A stretch of DNA of 22,482 bases from the IMG/VR virus record IMGVR_UViG_3300020472_000187, positions 1 to 22,482 of that record; one strand, written 5' to 3'. Below are positions 1-7,744 of this stretch, one piece after another. The stretch is from a virus. Position numbers and translations under genes: made by a program. Below the pieces are notes generated by a model. That model was not told where the DNA came from. It worked only from the letters and a program-made list of their open reading frames with translations, and made no database searches. Position 1 is the stretch's first letter, and each line of letters begins with the position of its first letter.

Positions 1-1487
1 ACGTGGCCGTCAACTTTTCGTTGGTACTTCGCCCCTAGCCTTGCGTAGGTCTCCCCAACAAGGCTCTTTGCACTGTCGATTTGCTTGCCTAGGTCAGCCG
101 CCGTGTATTGAGCTGCGCCCTCTCCCGCTTCGATCAAAGCAGCCTGGTCTACAGACATTTTAGAGAATTCTTGAGAGACCTTCTCTGCGGCCTTTGCTTG
201 GTTTGCCCTTAACGTGCTGTCACCATGACGAGTAAGGACCCCGCCTGCCCCCCTCACGACGCCCCTAGCACCTTCAAACAAGTACTTAGAACGAGTGACT
301 ACGTCGAGTGCAACGTCTGGGCTTATCGTAAAGACGAGGCTTGGAAGAAAGGAGCCTTGGTAGGGGTCCGCGTCAGGGTCGCCGCGCCAAACTTTCTTTG
401 CCTCTTCCGTAGAGCGAGCAAAAGCTTCCCCGACCCCTTCCTCAATAAAAGGATTTAATCCAGCAAAGGCTGTCTCAAATGGAACTTCCGCAAACTCTGC
501 AGCGCCACGCACCTTGCGCGATATAGATGCAGCAATCTCGTCTTGGTTTCGGATAATTGTTTCGTCTATGCCTTTAAGGCCAGGAACCATCTCTAGAGCT
601 TTGAAGACAATCGGAGCTACGCCTGGGGCCATGCCAGCCCCAGTAAGCGTTCTGCCCATTAAACCGCGAGTAAGGATGTCCGTTGTAGTTGCGGTCGGCC
701 CGCCGACTACAACCCCTGTTTCGTCAATCTCTTGCCATGTTCGTGGTAGCTGATCAACTCCAGACTGCATCCCGTACTGGTCTAGGCTTGGCAATGCGTA
801 AAGGCCAGCAAGGGCTGCCACGTTTGCCTTAAGCATTGAATCTTCAGCAAAAGAAGCCCCCCTTTCTCGAGCGGCAAGCCCCTCAGAGATATTCCAAAGC
901 AATTCTTTCCTAGGGTCTTTCGGGTGAACCTTGTTTACCCACTTGAGCCGCTCATCCATTGTTTTGCCGGCTAAGCCCAGCATGTCTGCGTTTGCGCTCA
1001 TTGAGCCAAACAGTGGCCCAGTTACCGGAGAAACAAGAGTCCCCGCCGTAGAGAAGAACTTGTCTCCTTTGACCAGCACACCAGGGGCACCTAGTTGCGG
1101 AGGCTCGCCCGTGTCTAGGAGAGACGTGATGTCTTCCTGAGGAACTCCAGGGGAAGCCCTGTCCTCAAGGTACAAGCTTTTAGCAGTAGCCCTTACCTCT
1201 GAAGGGAACATCCCTGTGGCTTCAGCCTCTTTCCCAGCCCTAGCTACTCTTGACCGAAGGAGGGCGGCGTCTTCTTCGCGCCTTAAGATGCCCTCTTCTT
1301 CGCGGGCCTGCTCGTCGTCTACAAAGTAGTTGCCAAAGGCCTCTTCAGCAGACATCTCCCTAGGGGCTTCGTCTGCGAAGTAGCCCCCAAAGGCCTCTTC
1401 AGCAGACATCTCTTTGGGGGGCTCCTCCGCAGAGTAGTCCCCAAAGGCCTCTTCGATAGACATCTCCCTAGGGGATTCGTCAGACAT
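1..1487 (-). CDS. Large putative internal virion (ejection) protein, N-terminal part only
   Basis: The frame is open from an ATG at 1487 to the window edge, giving at least 495 residues with the C-terminus missing. The start is supported by a GAGGG Shine-Dalgarno about 9 nt upstream. Residues 1-53 are three tandem 18-residue copies of an acidic unit built around EMSxEEAFGxY. A charged helical stretch rich in Glu and Arg follows. The middle is Ala/Gly-rich with mildly hydrophobic stretches around residues 200-220 and 240-280, and the last part seen is helical again. It is the last of four genes after the tail genes, the slot held by the largest ejection protein in T7 (gp16) and P22 (gp16). That role is inferred from position, size and composition. 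No lytic transglycosylase motif is visible in the part present. Confidence 0.75.
   Translation of the reverse strand, partial: MSDESPREMSIEEAFGDYSAEEPPKEMSAEEAFGGYFADEAPREMSAEEAFGNYFVDDEQAREEEGILRREEDAALLRSRVARAGKEAEATGMFPSEVRATAKSLYLEDRASPGVPQEDITSLLDTGEPPQLGAPGVLVKGDKFFSTAGTLVSPVTGPLFGSMSANADMLGLAGKTMDERLKWVNKVHPKDPRKELLWNISEGLAARERGASFAEDSMLKANVAALAGLYALPSLDQYGMQSGVDQLPRTWQEIDETGVVVGGPTATTTDILTRGLMGRTLTGAGMAPGVAPIVFKALEMVPGLKGIDETIIRNQDEIAASISRKVRGAAEFAEVPFETAFAGLNPFIEEGVGEAFARSTEEAKKVWRGDPDADPYQGSFLPSLVFTISPDVALDVVTRSKYLFEGARGVVRGAGGVLTRHGDSTLRANQAKAAEKVSQEFSKMSVDQAALIEAGEGAAQYTAADLGKQIDSAKSLVGETYARLGAKYQRKVDGH
1333..1487 (-). repeat. Three tandem 54-bp in-frame repeats
   Basis: The sequence CCAAAGGCCTCTTC recurs at 1333, 1387 and 1441, exactly 54 bp apart. 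The copies encode three 18-residue units with the shared core EMSxEEAFGxY and acidic ends. They form the extreme N-terminus of the protein read leftwards from 1487. Flanking bases differ between copies, so the array is older or more diverged than the 57-bp array in the neighbouring gene. Confidence 0.9.
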
Positions 1488-1517
1488 GCTCTGCCCTCAT
1501 TAACTAGTAGCTACGTT

Positions 1518-4166
1518 TTAAGGGAAAATAGCAGGGACTGTGGCGCTGGGACTGTCGTTGTTGCGCCAGTAGTACTTGCTTCCGACCTTGATTCGCTGAA
1601 ACCCTGGGCCAGGGCTCTCTCTTTGCGAAGGCTTTTTGTCGGCGTCAGCCATTGCTGCATCCAACTCGTCTTGCTTTCCGCTCGGCTTTTGTGACCTACT
1701 GAAATTTCGGTTCTGTTTAGTTCGCTCCCGGTCCCGCAAGCCCCCCATAGTGCTTTCGCCGGCAGCCCCCTGGCGCCCACGCCTTTCTGCCCGCTGAGAC
1801 AAAAACATAGATCTAGCCAAGTCAAACTGAGAACTCGCGGGCAGGCTTACTACGAACGTTTGTGCAGACTGAGGATTGTTGAACATGCCAACCTCAGCCA
1901 TTTGAACTGAAAGCGCATTTATCTGGCCATCGTTAAGCGGCTCTGCCTGCTCTTTAACGGCTCCCGACACGTTCCTAGCTTGGATCCCAAAGCCGATGCT
2001 CTTCTGCTTTTCGTACTCTTCTCCACCTTCACTGAAGAGGACAAGTTTGTCGCTGATTTTTCGTGCTTCATTAAGGTCAAATCCAAATGCCCTTGAGACT
2101 TCTTCCGGGCCAAACCTTTCGATTGCGTCCACAACCTCAGAAAAGTCCCTAGCTTTGGCGTTCTTACTCTTTAAGTACCGGTCTTTAAAAAGGGACAGTT
2201 CCTCCGAAAGCTTTTCAGGGGCACGAATCTCTGCGTAAGCTCTTGCGCCGTCCTCGCGCAATTTTTGGTCAAGCCTAATACGAGCAAACGCAGATGCCTG
2301 ACGGGTAAGAGCAAGCCGTCGAGCCTTCTCCTCTCCAAAAACAGACTCTGCAAACTTCCGCACGCCTTCGTTCGGAGACGACAATGCCTCGGCTAGTTCA
2401 AGTTGTTGAGCAGGCTTCAACTTCCTCAGCGATGGCGAAACTTTAATTAGCTGAAGCGCAGAGTCTCGGAAGTCTGACCGAACTCTTTCCTCGTACTCCG
2501 TCTGAGTCTTGATTGCTTCCTTGTACCGCTCTCCACCAATCTTGCGAGCCTCTTCACTAAGGCTATCCACAAACTTCATTTGGTCTCGGATGCGCTCAGC
2601 GGTTGGCTTGCCAAGTCTAGTGTTCTTAGCTCGGCCAAGAAGAGTGCTCATGACATCGGAACTCTCAAGGGCGACAGCCTCATCCATTGTTTCAACGTCT
2701 AGACCAAACTGGGCGTATGGCCCTAGGTCCGCTCTTTTGCTTTCAACCGCCTGGATGGCTGACTCCACATCAGTGTTGAGCTGCCTTAGGGTTTGGTCTT
2801 CTTTGCTGAGTAGAGGGTTAAGGCCTTCTTTTGGGACTTCCGGGGAAAGAACAGCCATCACTGGGTCTTGCTGTTCTTTTGGCGTCTCTTGCTTGCGCTT
2901 GCGCCTGCTCTTTTTGGCAGAAGCCTTGGGCGTGCTGTCGTCCTGAAAGTCTGGGACAAACATTTGGTTTAAAAGATCGTATTGAGGTTTAGGGGCAACG
3001 GTTTCATCTGCCCTTCCCATCCTGTTCTGAAGATCGTATTGCTGGTCAGTAGCGGCATTTTCATCCGCCCTTCCCATTCTGTTTTGAAGATCATACCGCT
3101 GGTCAGCGGAAAGACTTTCATCCGCAGCAAGCATCTGATTCTGAAGATCGTATTGCTGTCTACGGGCAGCACTTTCATCCGCAGCAAGCATCTGATTCTG
3201 AAGATCGTATTGCTGTCTACGGGCAGCACTTTCATCCGCAGCAAGCATCTGATTCTGAAGATCGTATTGCTGCGCGGAACCCGAGACTGAAGCCTCTGGC
3301 CTGCCTAGTGTGTTTTGCAAGTCGTATTCTTGGCTAACAACATCGGGCCGGACAGTTGGTGCAGGAGGAGCAGCCATTGAGTTTAGTAGGTCGTACCCAG
3401 ACTGCTGCGGCTGAGTGCTTGCAGCGGCAGGTTCGCTTTGAACTCCGTAGTTAAGCGCTTGACTCCTGCGCTGTCGGGCCTGCCTTAACCCCTCAGCGCC
3501 CGCTGGCCCTAATAGTCTTTCAAGCTGCCTGTCCTCCTCTGTTGACTCTCTCTCTTGAAACAGCCCGCGAGAGCCTGCGTCTAAATCTGGGGCCACATCA
3601 AAGGCTTCGTTTAGGTCTGGTGACTGGTTTGCCAGAGCGCCGAGGTACCCCATGCGGGCCCTGCTTCCCGGCTCAACAGAAAGACCTAGGTTTTCAAGCT
3701 CTTGCTGAGCCTGTCGCTGGCTAGTAAAGCGGTTCCTTGCTGCCAGCTCTTCTTCTCGACGCCTTGCCGCCTCAAGCTCAGCAGACCGAGCGTCAACTTG
3801 TTTGTTCTGTTGGACCCGCCCACGGTAAACATCCTGAGCACCTGGAGTGAACCCCTTTGGAGAAAGGCTCCCGACAACGCGAGAGTATCCAGTAGCTGGG
3901 TCAACCTCTACTCGAGACGCACCCATCGTGCCGGCTGAACCCCTCTTTCCTCCACGGGACTGTGAGGCTTGCTGTCCAGACTGGCTTCTTAGGAACTTGT
4001 CGAGCTCTTCTTTCTCTCGCTTGTCCTGAGCCTCAAAGTACCTAGCTTCTTGCAGGGCTTGCCTGCGAGCAAGTTGGTTTGCCCCGATGATCGAGTCTAC
4101 AAACCCTAAAGCACCGCTAGCAATGCTACCTACGTCTTGCTGACCGTATCCGCCTCTTTTTGCCAC
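1518..4166 (-). CDS. Repeat-containing putative internal virion protein (882 aa)
   Basis: The start is GTG with an AGGGG Shine-Dalgarno 6 nt upstream, 12 nt after the previous stop. Residues 1-60 contain a Gly/Ala stretch (about 12-30) and a charged helix. Residues 110-240 are rich in Arg, Glu and Gln and look coiled-coil. Residues 258-407 form eight degenerate repeats starting YDLxN, about 19 residues each. A Lys/Arg patch follows (about 412-425), then a long charged helical region to about 780 and a polar tail. I recognise no enzyme motif. Position between a small Gly/Ala-rich protein and a very large protein, together with size, suggests the counterpart of T7 gp15 (747 aa), a long helical ejection protein. 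This rests on context, not a domain match. Confidence 0.75.
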   Translation of the reverse strand: MAKRGGYGQQDVGSIASGALGFVDSIIGANQLARRQALQEARYFEAQDKREKEELDKFLRSQSGQQASQSRGGKRGSAGTMGASRVEVDPATGYSRVVGSLSPKGFTPGAQDVYRGRVQQNKQVDARSAELEAARRREEELAARNRFTSQRQAQQELENLGLSVEPGSRARMGYLGALANQSPDLNEAFDVAPDLDAGSRGLFQERESTEEDRQLERLLGPAGAEGLRQARQRRSQALNYGVQSEPAAASTQPQQSGYDLLNSMAAPPAPTVRPDVVSQEYDLQNTLGRPEASVSGSAQQYDLQNQMLAADESAARRQQYDLQNQMLAADESAARRQQYDLQNQMLAADESLSADQRYDLQNRMGRADENAATDQQYDLQNRMGRADETVAPKPQYDLLNQMFVPDFQDDSTPKASAKKSRRKRKQETPKEQQDPVMAVLSPEVPKEGLNPLLSKEDQTLRQLNTDVESAIQAVESKRADLGPYAQFGLDVETMDEAVALESSDVMSTLLGRAKNTRLGKPTAERIRDQMKFVDSLSEEARKIGGERYKEAIKTQTEYEERVRSDFRDSALQLIKVSPSLRKLKPAQQLELAEALSSPNEGVRKFAESVFGEEKARRLALTRQASAFARIRLDQKLREDGARAYAEIRAPEKLSEELSLFKDRYLKSKNAKARDFSEVVDAIERFGPEEVSRAFGFDLNEARKISDKLVLFSEGGEEYEKQKSIGFGIQARNVSGAVKEQAEPLNDGQINALSVQMAEVGMFNNPQSAQTFVVSLPASSQFDLARSMFLSQRAERRGRQGAAGESTMGGLRDRERTKQNRNFSRSQKPSGKQDELDAAMADADKKPSQRESPGPGFQRIKVGSKYYWRNNDSPSATVPAIFP
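2946..3395 (-). repeat. Degenerate tandem array of eight YDLxN units (57-bp period)
   Basis: The array encodes eight units starting YDLLN or YDLQN within the 882-aa protein. The central part (3114-3272) repeats with a 57-bp period without a mismatch that I can see. GATCGTATTGCTG starts at 3146, 3203 and 3260, and ACTTTCATCC at 3114, 3171 and 3228. Outer units are diverged: two carry NRMGRADE instead of NQMLAADE, and the end units are shorter or altered. Identical central copies beside diverged outer copies suggest recent duplication or homogenisation by slippage or recombination. Confidence 0.95.
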
Positions 4167-4178
4167 AACAGACCCCTA

Positions 4179-4802
4179 TCAATAACCAAGGTTATATGGG
4201 TTTTGGCCGTACAGGCCCGTACCACCAAGAAGTCCCTGGTTTCCCGCTCTTGACTGGTCAGTTGCAGCCTGTCCGTACAAGCCGGAAAACGCCGGGAGAA
4301 GTGTCTTGCCTAGGGCAATCTTTCCAAACTCCTTTGTCCCGGTGTCGATGCTCCCCGTAAACGGCTGGGCAATCGTACCAGCTATACCAGCCGCCGCAGA
4401 AATTGCCTCTGCGCTTCGCTTCTTCTGTCCAGCCTGGTCTCCAATCGCGCCCTGAGCAAGGGCCTGCTGGTTAGCCTTAATATTTAAATTGCTAGCCCTG
4501 CGTATAGCTCTTAACCTCTCAGGGCTGATCAGCCCAAAGTCACCGCCAAGTGATGGAAGGTACTGGCTCCGAGAAGCTATGGGTTTCTGCGCTCCAGCCA
4601 TTGCAACCCGTTGCATTTGATTGCCACGCCTAGCTGCGTCCTTGATAGATCCGCCCGCTGCATAGTCAATGTACTGCTGTTGCGAAAGACGGTTTGCGGC
4701 CTTCTTGCCCTCGACCCCTGAAGCTATCCCGGCAGCAGCCCCTTGTGCAGCAAGGCCTACGCCAGTAGCTATTAGGCCTCCCACGATTGCAGGTATTGGC
4801 AT
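4179..4802 (-). CDS. Gly/Ala-rich putative internal virion protein (207 aa)
   Basis: The ATG start has AGGAG 6 nt upstream. Residues 1-28 are a hydrophobic Gly/Ala/Val/Ile segment with glycine-zipper spacing, without the basic N-terminus of a signal peptide. A Gln/Arg/Ala-rich helical region follows. A second Ala/Gly-rich segment lies around 128-150, and a Gly/Tyr/Asn-rich tail closes the protein. Small virion proteins that enter the host envelope during ejection, such as T7 gp14 (196 aa), have this size and character. The gene is also the second of four between the fibre-like genes and the very large protein. The ejection role is inferred from these features. I recognise no specific family. 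Confidence 0.7.
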   Translation of the reverse strand: MPIPAIVGGLIATGVGLAAQGAAAGIASGVEGKKAANRLSQQQYIDYAAGGSIKDAARRGNQMQRVAMAGAQKPIASRSQYLPSLGGDFGLISPERLRAIRRASNLNIKANQQALAQGAIGDQAGQKKRSAEAISAAAGIAGTIAQPFTGSIDTGTKEFGKIALGKTLLPAFSGLYGQAATDQSRAGNQGLLGGTGLYGQNPYNLGY

Positions 4803-4811
4803 GACTTACTC

Positions 4812-5324
4812 CTAGTACAGCGAATTTGTTGCGTCAGCTAGTCGTTGGCTAAAGCCAAACCCAAGCTTAGGAGGGCCAGGGGCCCGTGCAGTTGGTTGCT
4901 CAACCTTAACCTTGTCGGTGTCTCCGGAAGATTCAAGCGGGTTGTAAATGCTCCTAAATACGTCGTCGTCAGACTGCAGCCGGTTTCGGTGAAATATACG
5001 CATTCCCTCTTGATAAAAGGGCGTGATCGCTCGTCCAGCAAGAGCAAGTCTTGCGGCCTCTTGAAGGTTGCGATTTCTATTCTCTGCAGCCCTCATTGTA
5101 ATTTGATTTTGAATGCGGTTTGATTGCATCCCCTGCTCTGCCCGCAAGGCGTCTTCAGCTCGAGCTGCAGACATGTCTGCAAAAGACTTCATGCCAGCGC
5201 CCCCAAGTCGCCCGTACGAGACAGGAGCCCTTTGAATTTGATTGGCCTGCATCCGGCTCCTCCTCATGTCCTGGAGGAAGCGCATGTCGCTTGGGCCAAT
5301 AAGCGGATCTTCGTAAAGTGCCAT
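4812..5324 (-). CDS. Hypothetical virion-module protein (170 aa)
   Basis: The ATG start has an AGAGG Shine-Dalgarno 7 nt upstream and lies 22 nt after the preceding stop. Residues 10-110 are rich in Arg, Gln, Met and Asn and look helical. The C-terminal third is polar and Pro/Gly-rich. I see no Cys pairs, membrane segment or enzyme motif. It opens the group of four genes that I read as internal virion proteins, and the next gene starts within 10 nt of its stop. A small ejection or tail-assembly protein is the best guess from context alone. Confidence 0.6.
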   Translation of the reverse strand: MALYEDPLIGPSDMRFLQDMRRSRMQANQIQRAPVSYGRLGGAGMKSFADMSAARAEDALRAEQGMQSNRIQNQITMRAAENRNRNLQEAARLALAGRAITPFYQEGMRIFHRNRLQSDDDVFRSIYNPLESSGDTDKVKVEQPTARAPGPPKLGFGFSQRLADATNSLY

Positions 5325-5346
5325 TGGTAAACCTCTTTAGCCCACT

Positions 5347-6198
5347 CTAACCGAAGTCTTTGCGGAGGTCCCTATCAATAGGGGCGTCCTTCAACTGAGC
5401 CCCGCGAACAGGTCCGTAGTCAGCAATAATAATTAACTCAGTGTCACTAAAGATTACTGGCGGGTCGTCTCTTCTGCCGCCACCTAAAGCAACGACATCT
5501 TCTCTGAGATTTAGCGTGTGCCTAACGTTATGCCACCCAGCCATCAACAGACCAGGCTCTGGCGTGTTGAGTAGAGGGTTTGCTGAGTCACTGTGCATCC
5601 GAAGGCCAGTTAAGTCTTTGTTGTTTAACCCGTCAAACGGGCGGATAACCCAAGGCATAAGGATGCTTCTAGAGATGTTTGGCCTGTCTTGAATGCTACA
5701 GGCGCTAATCAATGACTGAGCTTGGAGGTACTCGTCTCCCGGCTCTTCTCGCTCACCTTCCCAGTGCCCGCGAACATCTACCCTAAACTTAAGATCTTGA
5801 ACAACTGGGTTTCGGTCTGTGTCGCCGTTGCCCAAGCAGTGGTCCGTTAGCGTTACATCCCTGCTGTTACTTCTTAAGATCTTTGCTGAGAAGTAAACAG
5901 CAACTTTAGCTGGAGCTCTAAGCCGAAAGCGCAAGGCCCCGCCGGGGATGTCCGCAAAGTCTGTGTTTTTTGTAGGCCAACAAACCCAAGGAGAGCCTGT
6001 GGATTTTCTGTGGAAAACCTCTGTTAGCCCGTTCCTGCGAAAAGACGAGCCCCGGATTGATCCGTCCCCAAAGTTTTCCCCATGAACGCCAGACTGGAAA
6101 ACGCCTTCGATTGAGTCTACGGCGTCAGACCACTGGTCTGCTCGCATTTTACCGTCGTTAACAAAGTCACTTGGGTGGGTGATGTTGAGTATGCTCAT
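5347..6198 (-). CDS. Putative fibre or tail-decoration protein (283 aa), third of a trio
   Basis: The ATG overlaps the upstream stop by 4 nt (ATGA). I see no Shine-Dalgarno, so translation is probably coupled. The N-terminus is a short helix followed by ENFGDGSIRG at residues 41-50, the same kind of motif found at the same depth in the two preceding proteins. The remainder looks beta-rich, with alternating polar and hydrophobic strands and a late hydrophobic strand ELIIIADYG near the C-terminus. A short N-terminal helix, a turn motif, then a beta domain is common in small phage fibre and head- or tail-decoration subunits. No receptor-binding or depolymerase signature is visible. The role is inferred from layout and position after the nozzle gene. 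Confidence 0.6.
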   Translation of the reverse strand: MSILNITHPSDFVNDGKMRADQWSDAVDSIEGVFQSGVHGENFGDGSIRGSSFRRNGLTEVFHRKSTGSPWVCWPTKNTDFADIPGGALRFRLRAPAKVAVYFSAKILRSNSRDVTLTDHCLGNGDTDRNPVVQDLKFRVDVRGHWEGEREEPGDEYLQAQSLISACSIQDRPNISRSILMPWVIRPFDGLNNKDLTGLRMHSDSANPLLNTPEPGLLMAGWHNVRHTLNLREDVVALGGGRRDDPPVIFSDTELIIIADYGPVRGAQLKDAPIDRDLRKDFG

Positions 6199-6782
6199 CG
6201 TTTAATCACAAACGCAGTTAGGTTTACATAGCCAACGTTGCTCGGAGAGATCGACTCTCCACTGTGCCTTGATATGTGCATAAGTACGGTGTTAGTGCCA
6301 GAGTCTTTTGGCTGGTATCCCCATACAATCTTAAGGCCTCCGTTTGAATCTACAGCGTAACCTTTAGATAAATTCCAACTTCCAATTTGATTCCCGGTGT
6401 TGTCGTCTCGAGCAGACAGCCTAATCTCGTAGCGGGATCTGTCTGCGTTTCTAGCGCTTGTAAGTGGCGTCGTATCCATAGATACCGTGCCGACAAGATA
6501 GACTCCGCAGTCTTTGTCTACTTGAAACGACAAAGAGCCTACGTTTGAAAATTGAGGGAAACTTCCTCCAAAGTTAGTTTTATTACTGTACCTGCCCTCA
6601 ATTTCCTTAAAGGGCTCTCCCGGCTTTGCGTGGTACTGGTCTAAAGATCCGCGCTCTACGTTGTCCCAGGACAGGTCATTAATTTCGTCCTGAATAGACT
6701 CAATGTTTTTCTTTGTATTAGAGGCGCTTGAGACCTTTCCCTCTAAGTCTCGGTAGTCTTTTTCGTAGGTGTAGATAGCCAT
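6195..6782 (-). CDS. Putative fibre or tail-decoration protein (195 aa), second of a trio
   Basis: The ATG shares one base with the upstream stop (TAATG) and has no clear Shine-Dalgarno, suggesting coupled translation. Residues 1-38 are a charged helical segment containing heptad-like IESIQDEI. The motif DNVERGSLD follows at 40-48, matching NNVDKDTIG and ENFGDGSIRG in the neighbours. From about residue 65 the chain is beta-rich with many Ser, Thr, Asn and Gly, ending in a hydrophobic strand NLTAFVIKR. The closing strand resembles that of the 251-aa neighbour (NIFAFGLYR). I infer that it is an oligomeric beta-sandwich virion protein. No known domain is recognised with confidence. Confidence 0.6.
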   Translation of the reverse strand: MAIYTYEKDYRDLEGKVSSASNTKKNIESIQDEINDLSWDNVERGSLDQYHAKPGEPFKEIEGRYSNKTNFGGSFPQFSNVGSLSFQVDKDCGVYLVGTVSMDTTPLTSARNADRSRYEIRLSARDDNTGNQIGSWNLSKGYAVDSNGGLKIVWGYQPKDSGTNTVLMHISRHSGESISPSNVGYVNLTAFVIKR

Positions 6783-7537
6783 TATCGGTACAGCCCAAAC
6801 GCAAAAATGTTCGCTTCAACGATCTTAATCCGCCAGTCTGTTTCGTTAAGCAAAGACCGAAACATTGCGCTCGGAGAAAACTCAACCGGCCCACCGCGAA
6901 CATCAAAGCAAGCAACCGTCGCAATAGAGCAACCCCACTGATAGGAGTTAAACGAACCGACTGCCTCTGCTGCAGACAAGCCTCCTTGGCTGCATCGCGC
7001 CTTAAGGGACAACGTTCCGCGCTGCTCTTCGTCTCGCCGCTCACCAAGGTTTACTCGCTCAAAGTTAAAAAAGCCCCTAGCTCCTGCTGAGATTAAATCA
7101 GACTCAGTAAACTCAGCGTCTAGGTGGGCAGACCTAGTATCAGTCTTAACCCGGTCGATGTCAGAGATAACTGCTGAAAGCGACACGCCAACAATCCACT
7201 TAGCGTCACCTCGAGACACGGCCTTTAGCCGCAATCCTTTGCGACCTAAGTCGTACCAGTGCCCATCGTGCTTGTTTCTAAGCTCCTTGATTGGGTCGGA
7301 GGAAGCCTTCTTTTTTTCTTCGTACAGAAACGTGTGGTCTGCGCCGACAATGTCGCTAATGCCGTTGTGATCCGTTGAGTTGGGAGCAACGATTAGGCTC
7401 TTCCCAATCGTGTCTTTATCTACGTTGTTCTGGTCGACTTCAGCTAAGTGGGTCCTGATGCGTTGCATCTCCTGCCACAAGGCACTTGGGTCGTCAGCCT
7501 GCTGGTCCTTTGGGTAACTTACCTTGCGAAAGTACAT
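6782..7537 (-). CDS. Putative fibre or tail-decoration protein (251 aa), first of a trio
   Basis: The ATG at 7537 has a GAGGT Shine-Dalgarno and follows the previous stop by 3 nt. Residues 17-36 form a helix (LWQEMQRIRTHL), followed by NNVDKDTIG at 37-45, the motif shared with the next two proteins. A mixed, strand-rich region with four Cys (about residues 184-211) comes next, then a closing strand NIFAFGLYR. Its first 45 residues may be a trimerisation or attachment segment and the rest a beta domain exposed on the virion. This is inference from the shared layout and from position directly after the nozzle gene and a 67-aa protein. Confidence 0.6.
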   Translation of the reverse strand: MYFRKVSYPKDQQADDPSALWQEMQRIRTHLAEVDQNNVDKDTIGKSLIVAPNSTDHNGISDIVGADHTFLYEEKKKASSDPIKELRNKHDGHWYDLGRKGLRLKAVSRGDAKWIVGVSLSAVISDIDRVKTDTRSAHLDAEFTESDLISAGARGFFNFERVNLGERRDEEQRGTLSLKARCSQGGLSAAEAVGSFNSYQWGCSIATVACFDVRGGPVEFSPSAMFRSLLNETDWRIKIVEANIFAFGLYR

Positions 7538-7540
7538 AAG

Positions 7541-7744
7541 CTACCTCAACTTGTTTTCAATGGTTCTGACGACCTGGCTCAGCTTACTAGCATCAGAAAG
7601 ATCTGGCTTTGACGGAAGTCCAAGCGAAGACATAACCCGAGAAGCCTTCTCTGCCAAAGGCAAAGATTTAGGCACACCCAAACCAGCCTTAGTAATTGCG
7701 CGAGAAAGACGGCGCGAAAGCTTGTCCTGGCTTTCAACCGACAT
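7541..7744 (-). CDS. Small helical protein of unknown function (67 aa)
   Basis: The ATG shares one base with the stop of the nozzle-like gene (TAATG) and has AGAGAGG about 8 nt upstream. The product is rich in Ser, Lys, Arg and Leu, looks mostly helical, and has no Cys, membrane segment or recognisable motif. Tight coupling between the nozzle gene and the fibre-like genes suggests a small tail accessory or assembly factor. Nothing in the sequence shows the function. Confidence 0.55.
   Translation of the reverse strand: MSVESQDKLSRRLSRAITKAGLGVPKSLPLAEKASRVMSSLGLPSKPDLSDASKLSQVVRTIENKLR

Noticed and set aside
225-1140. Short plus-strand open frames at the left end
   Set aside because: They are opposite a continuous minus-strand frame that starts at 1487 with a good ribosome site and runs off the window.
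3114-3272. Repeats considered as a CRISPR array
   Set aside because: Units are contiguous without unique spacers, lie inside a long coding frame, and encode in-frame peptides.
2982-3290. Plus-strand and alternate-frame repeat proteins in the repeat array
   Set aside because: The 57-bp period is divisible by three, so every frame stays open and repeats. Only the frame of the 882-aa gene extends well beyond the array.
4179-4802. Gly/Ala-rich protein as a holin
   Set aside because: Its N-terminal hydrophobic stretch is the only strong one, there is no endolysin nearby, and its position matches ejection proteins better.
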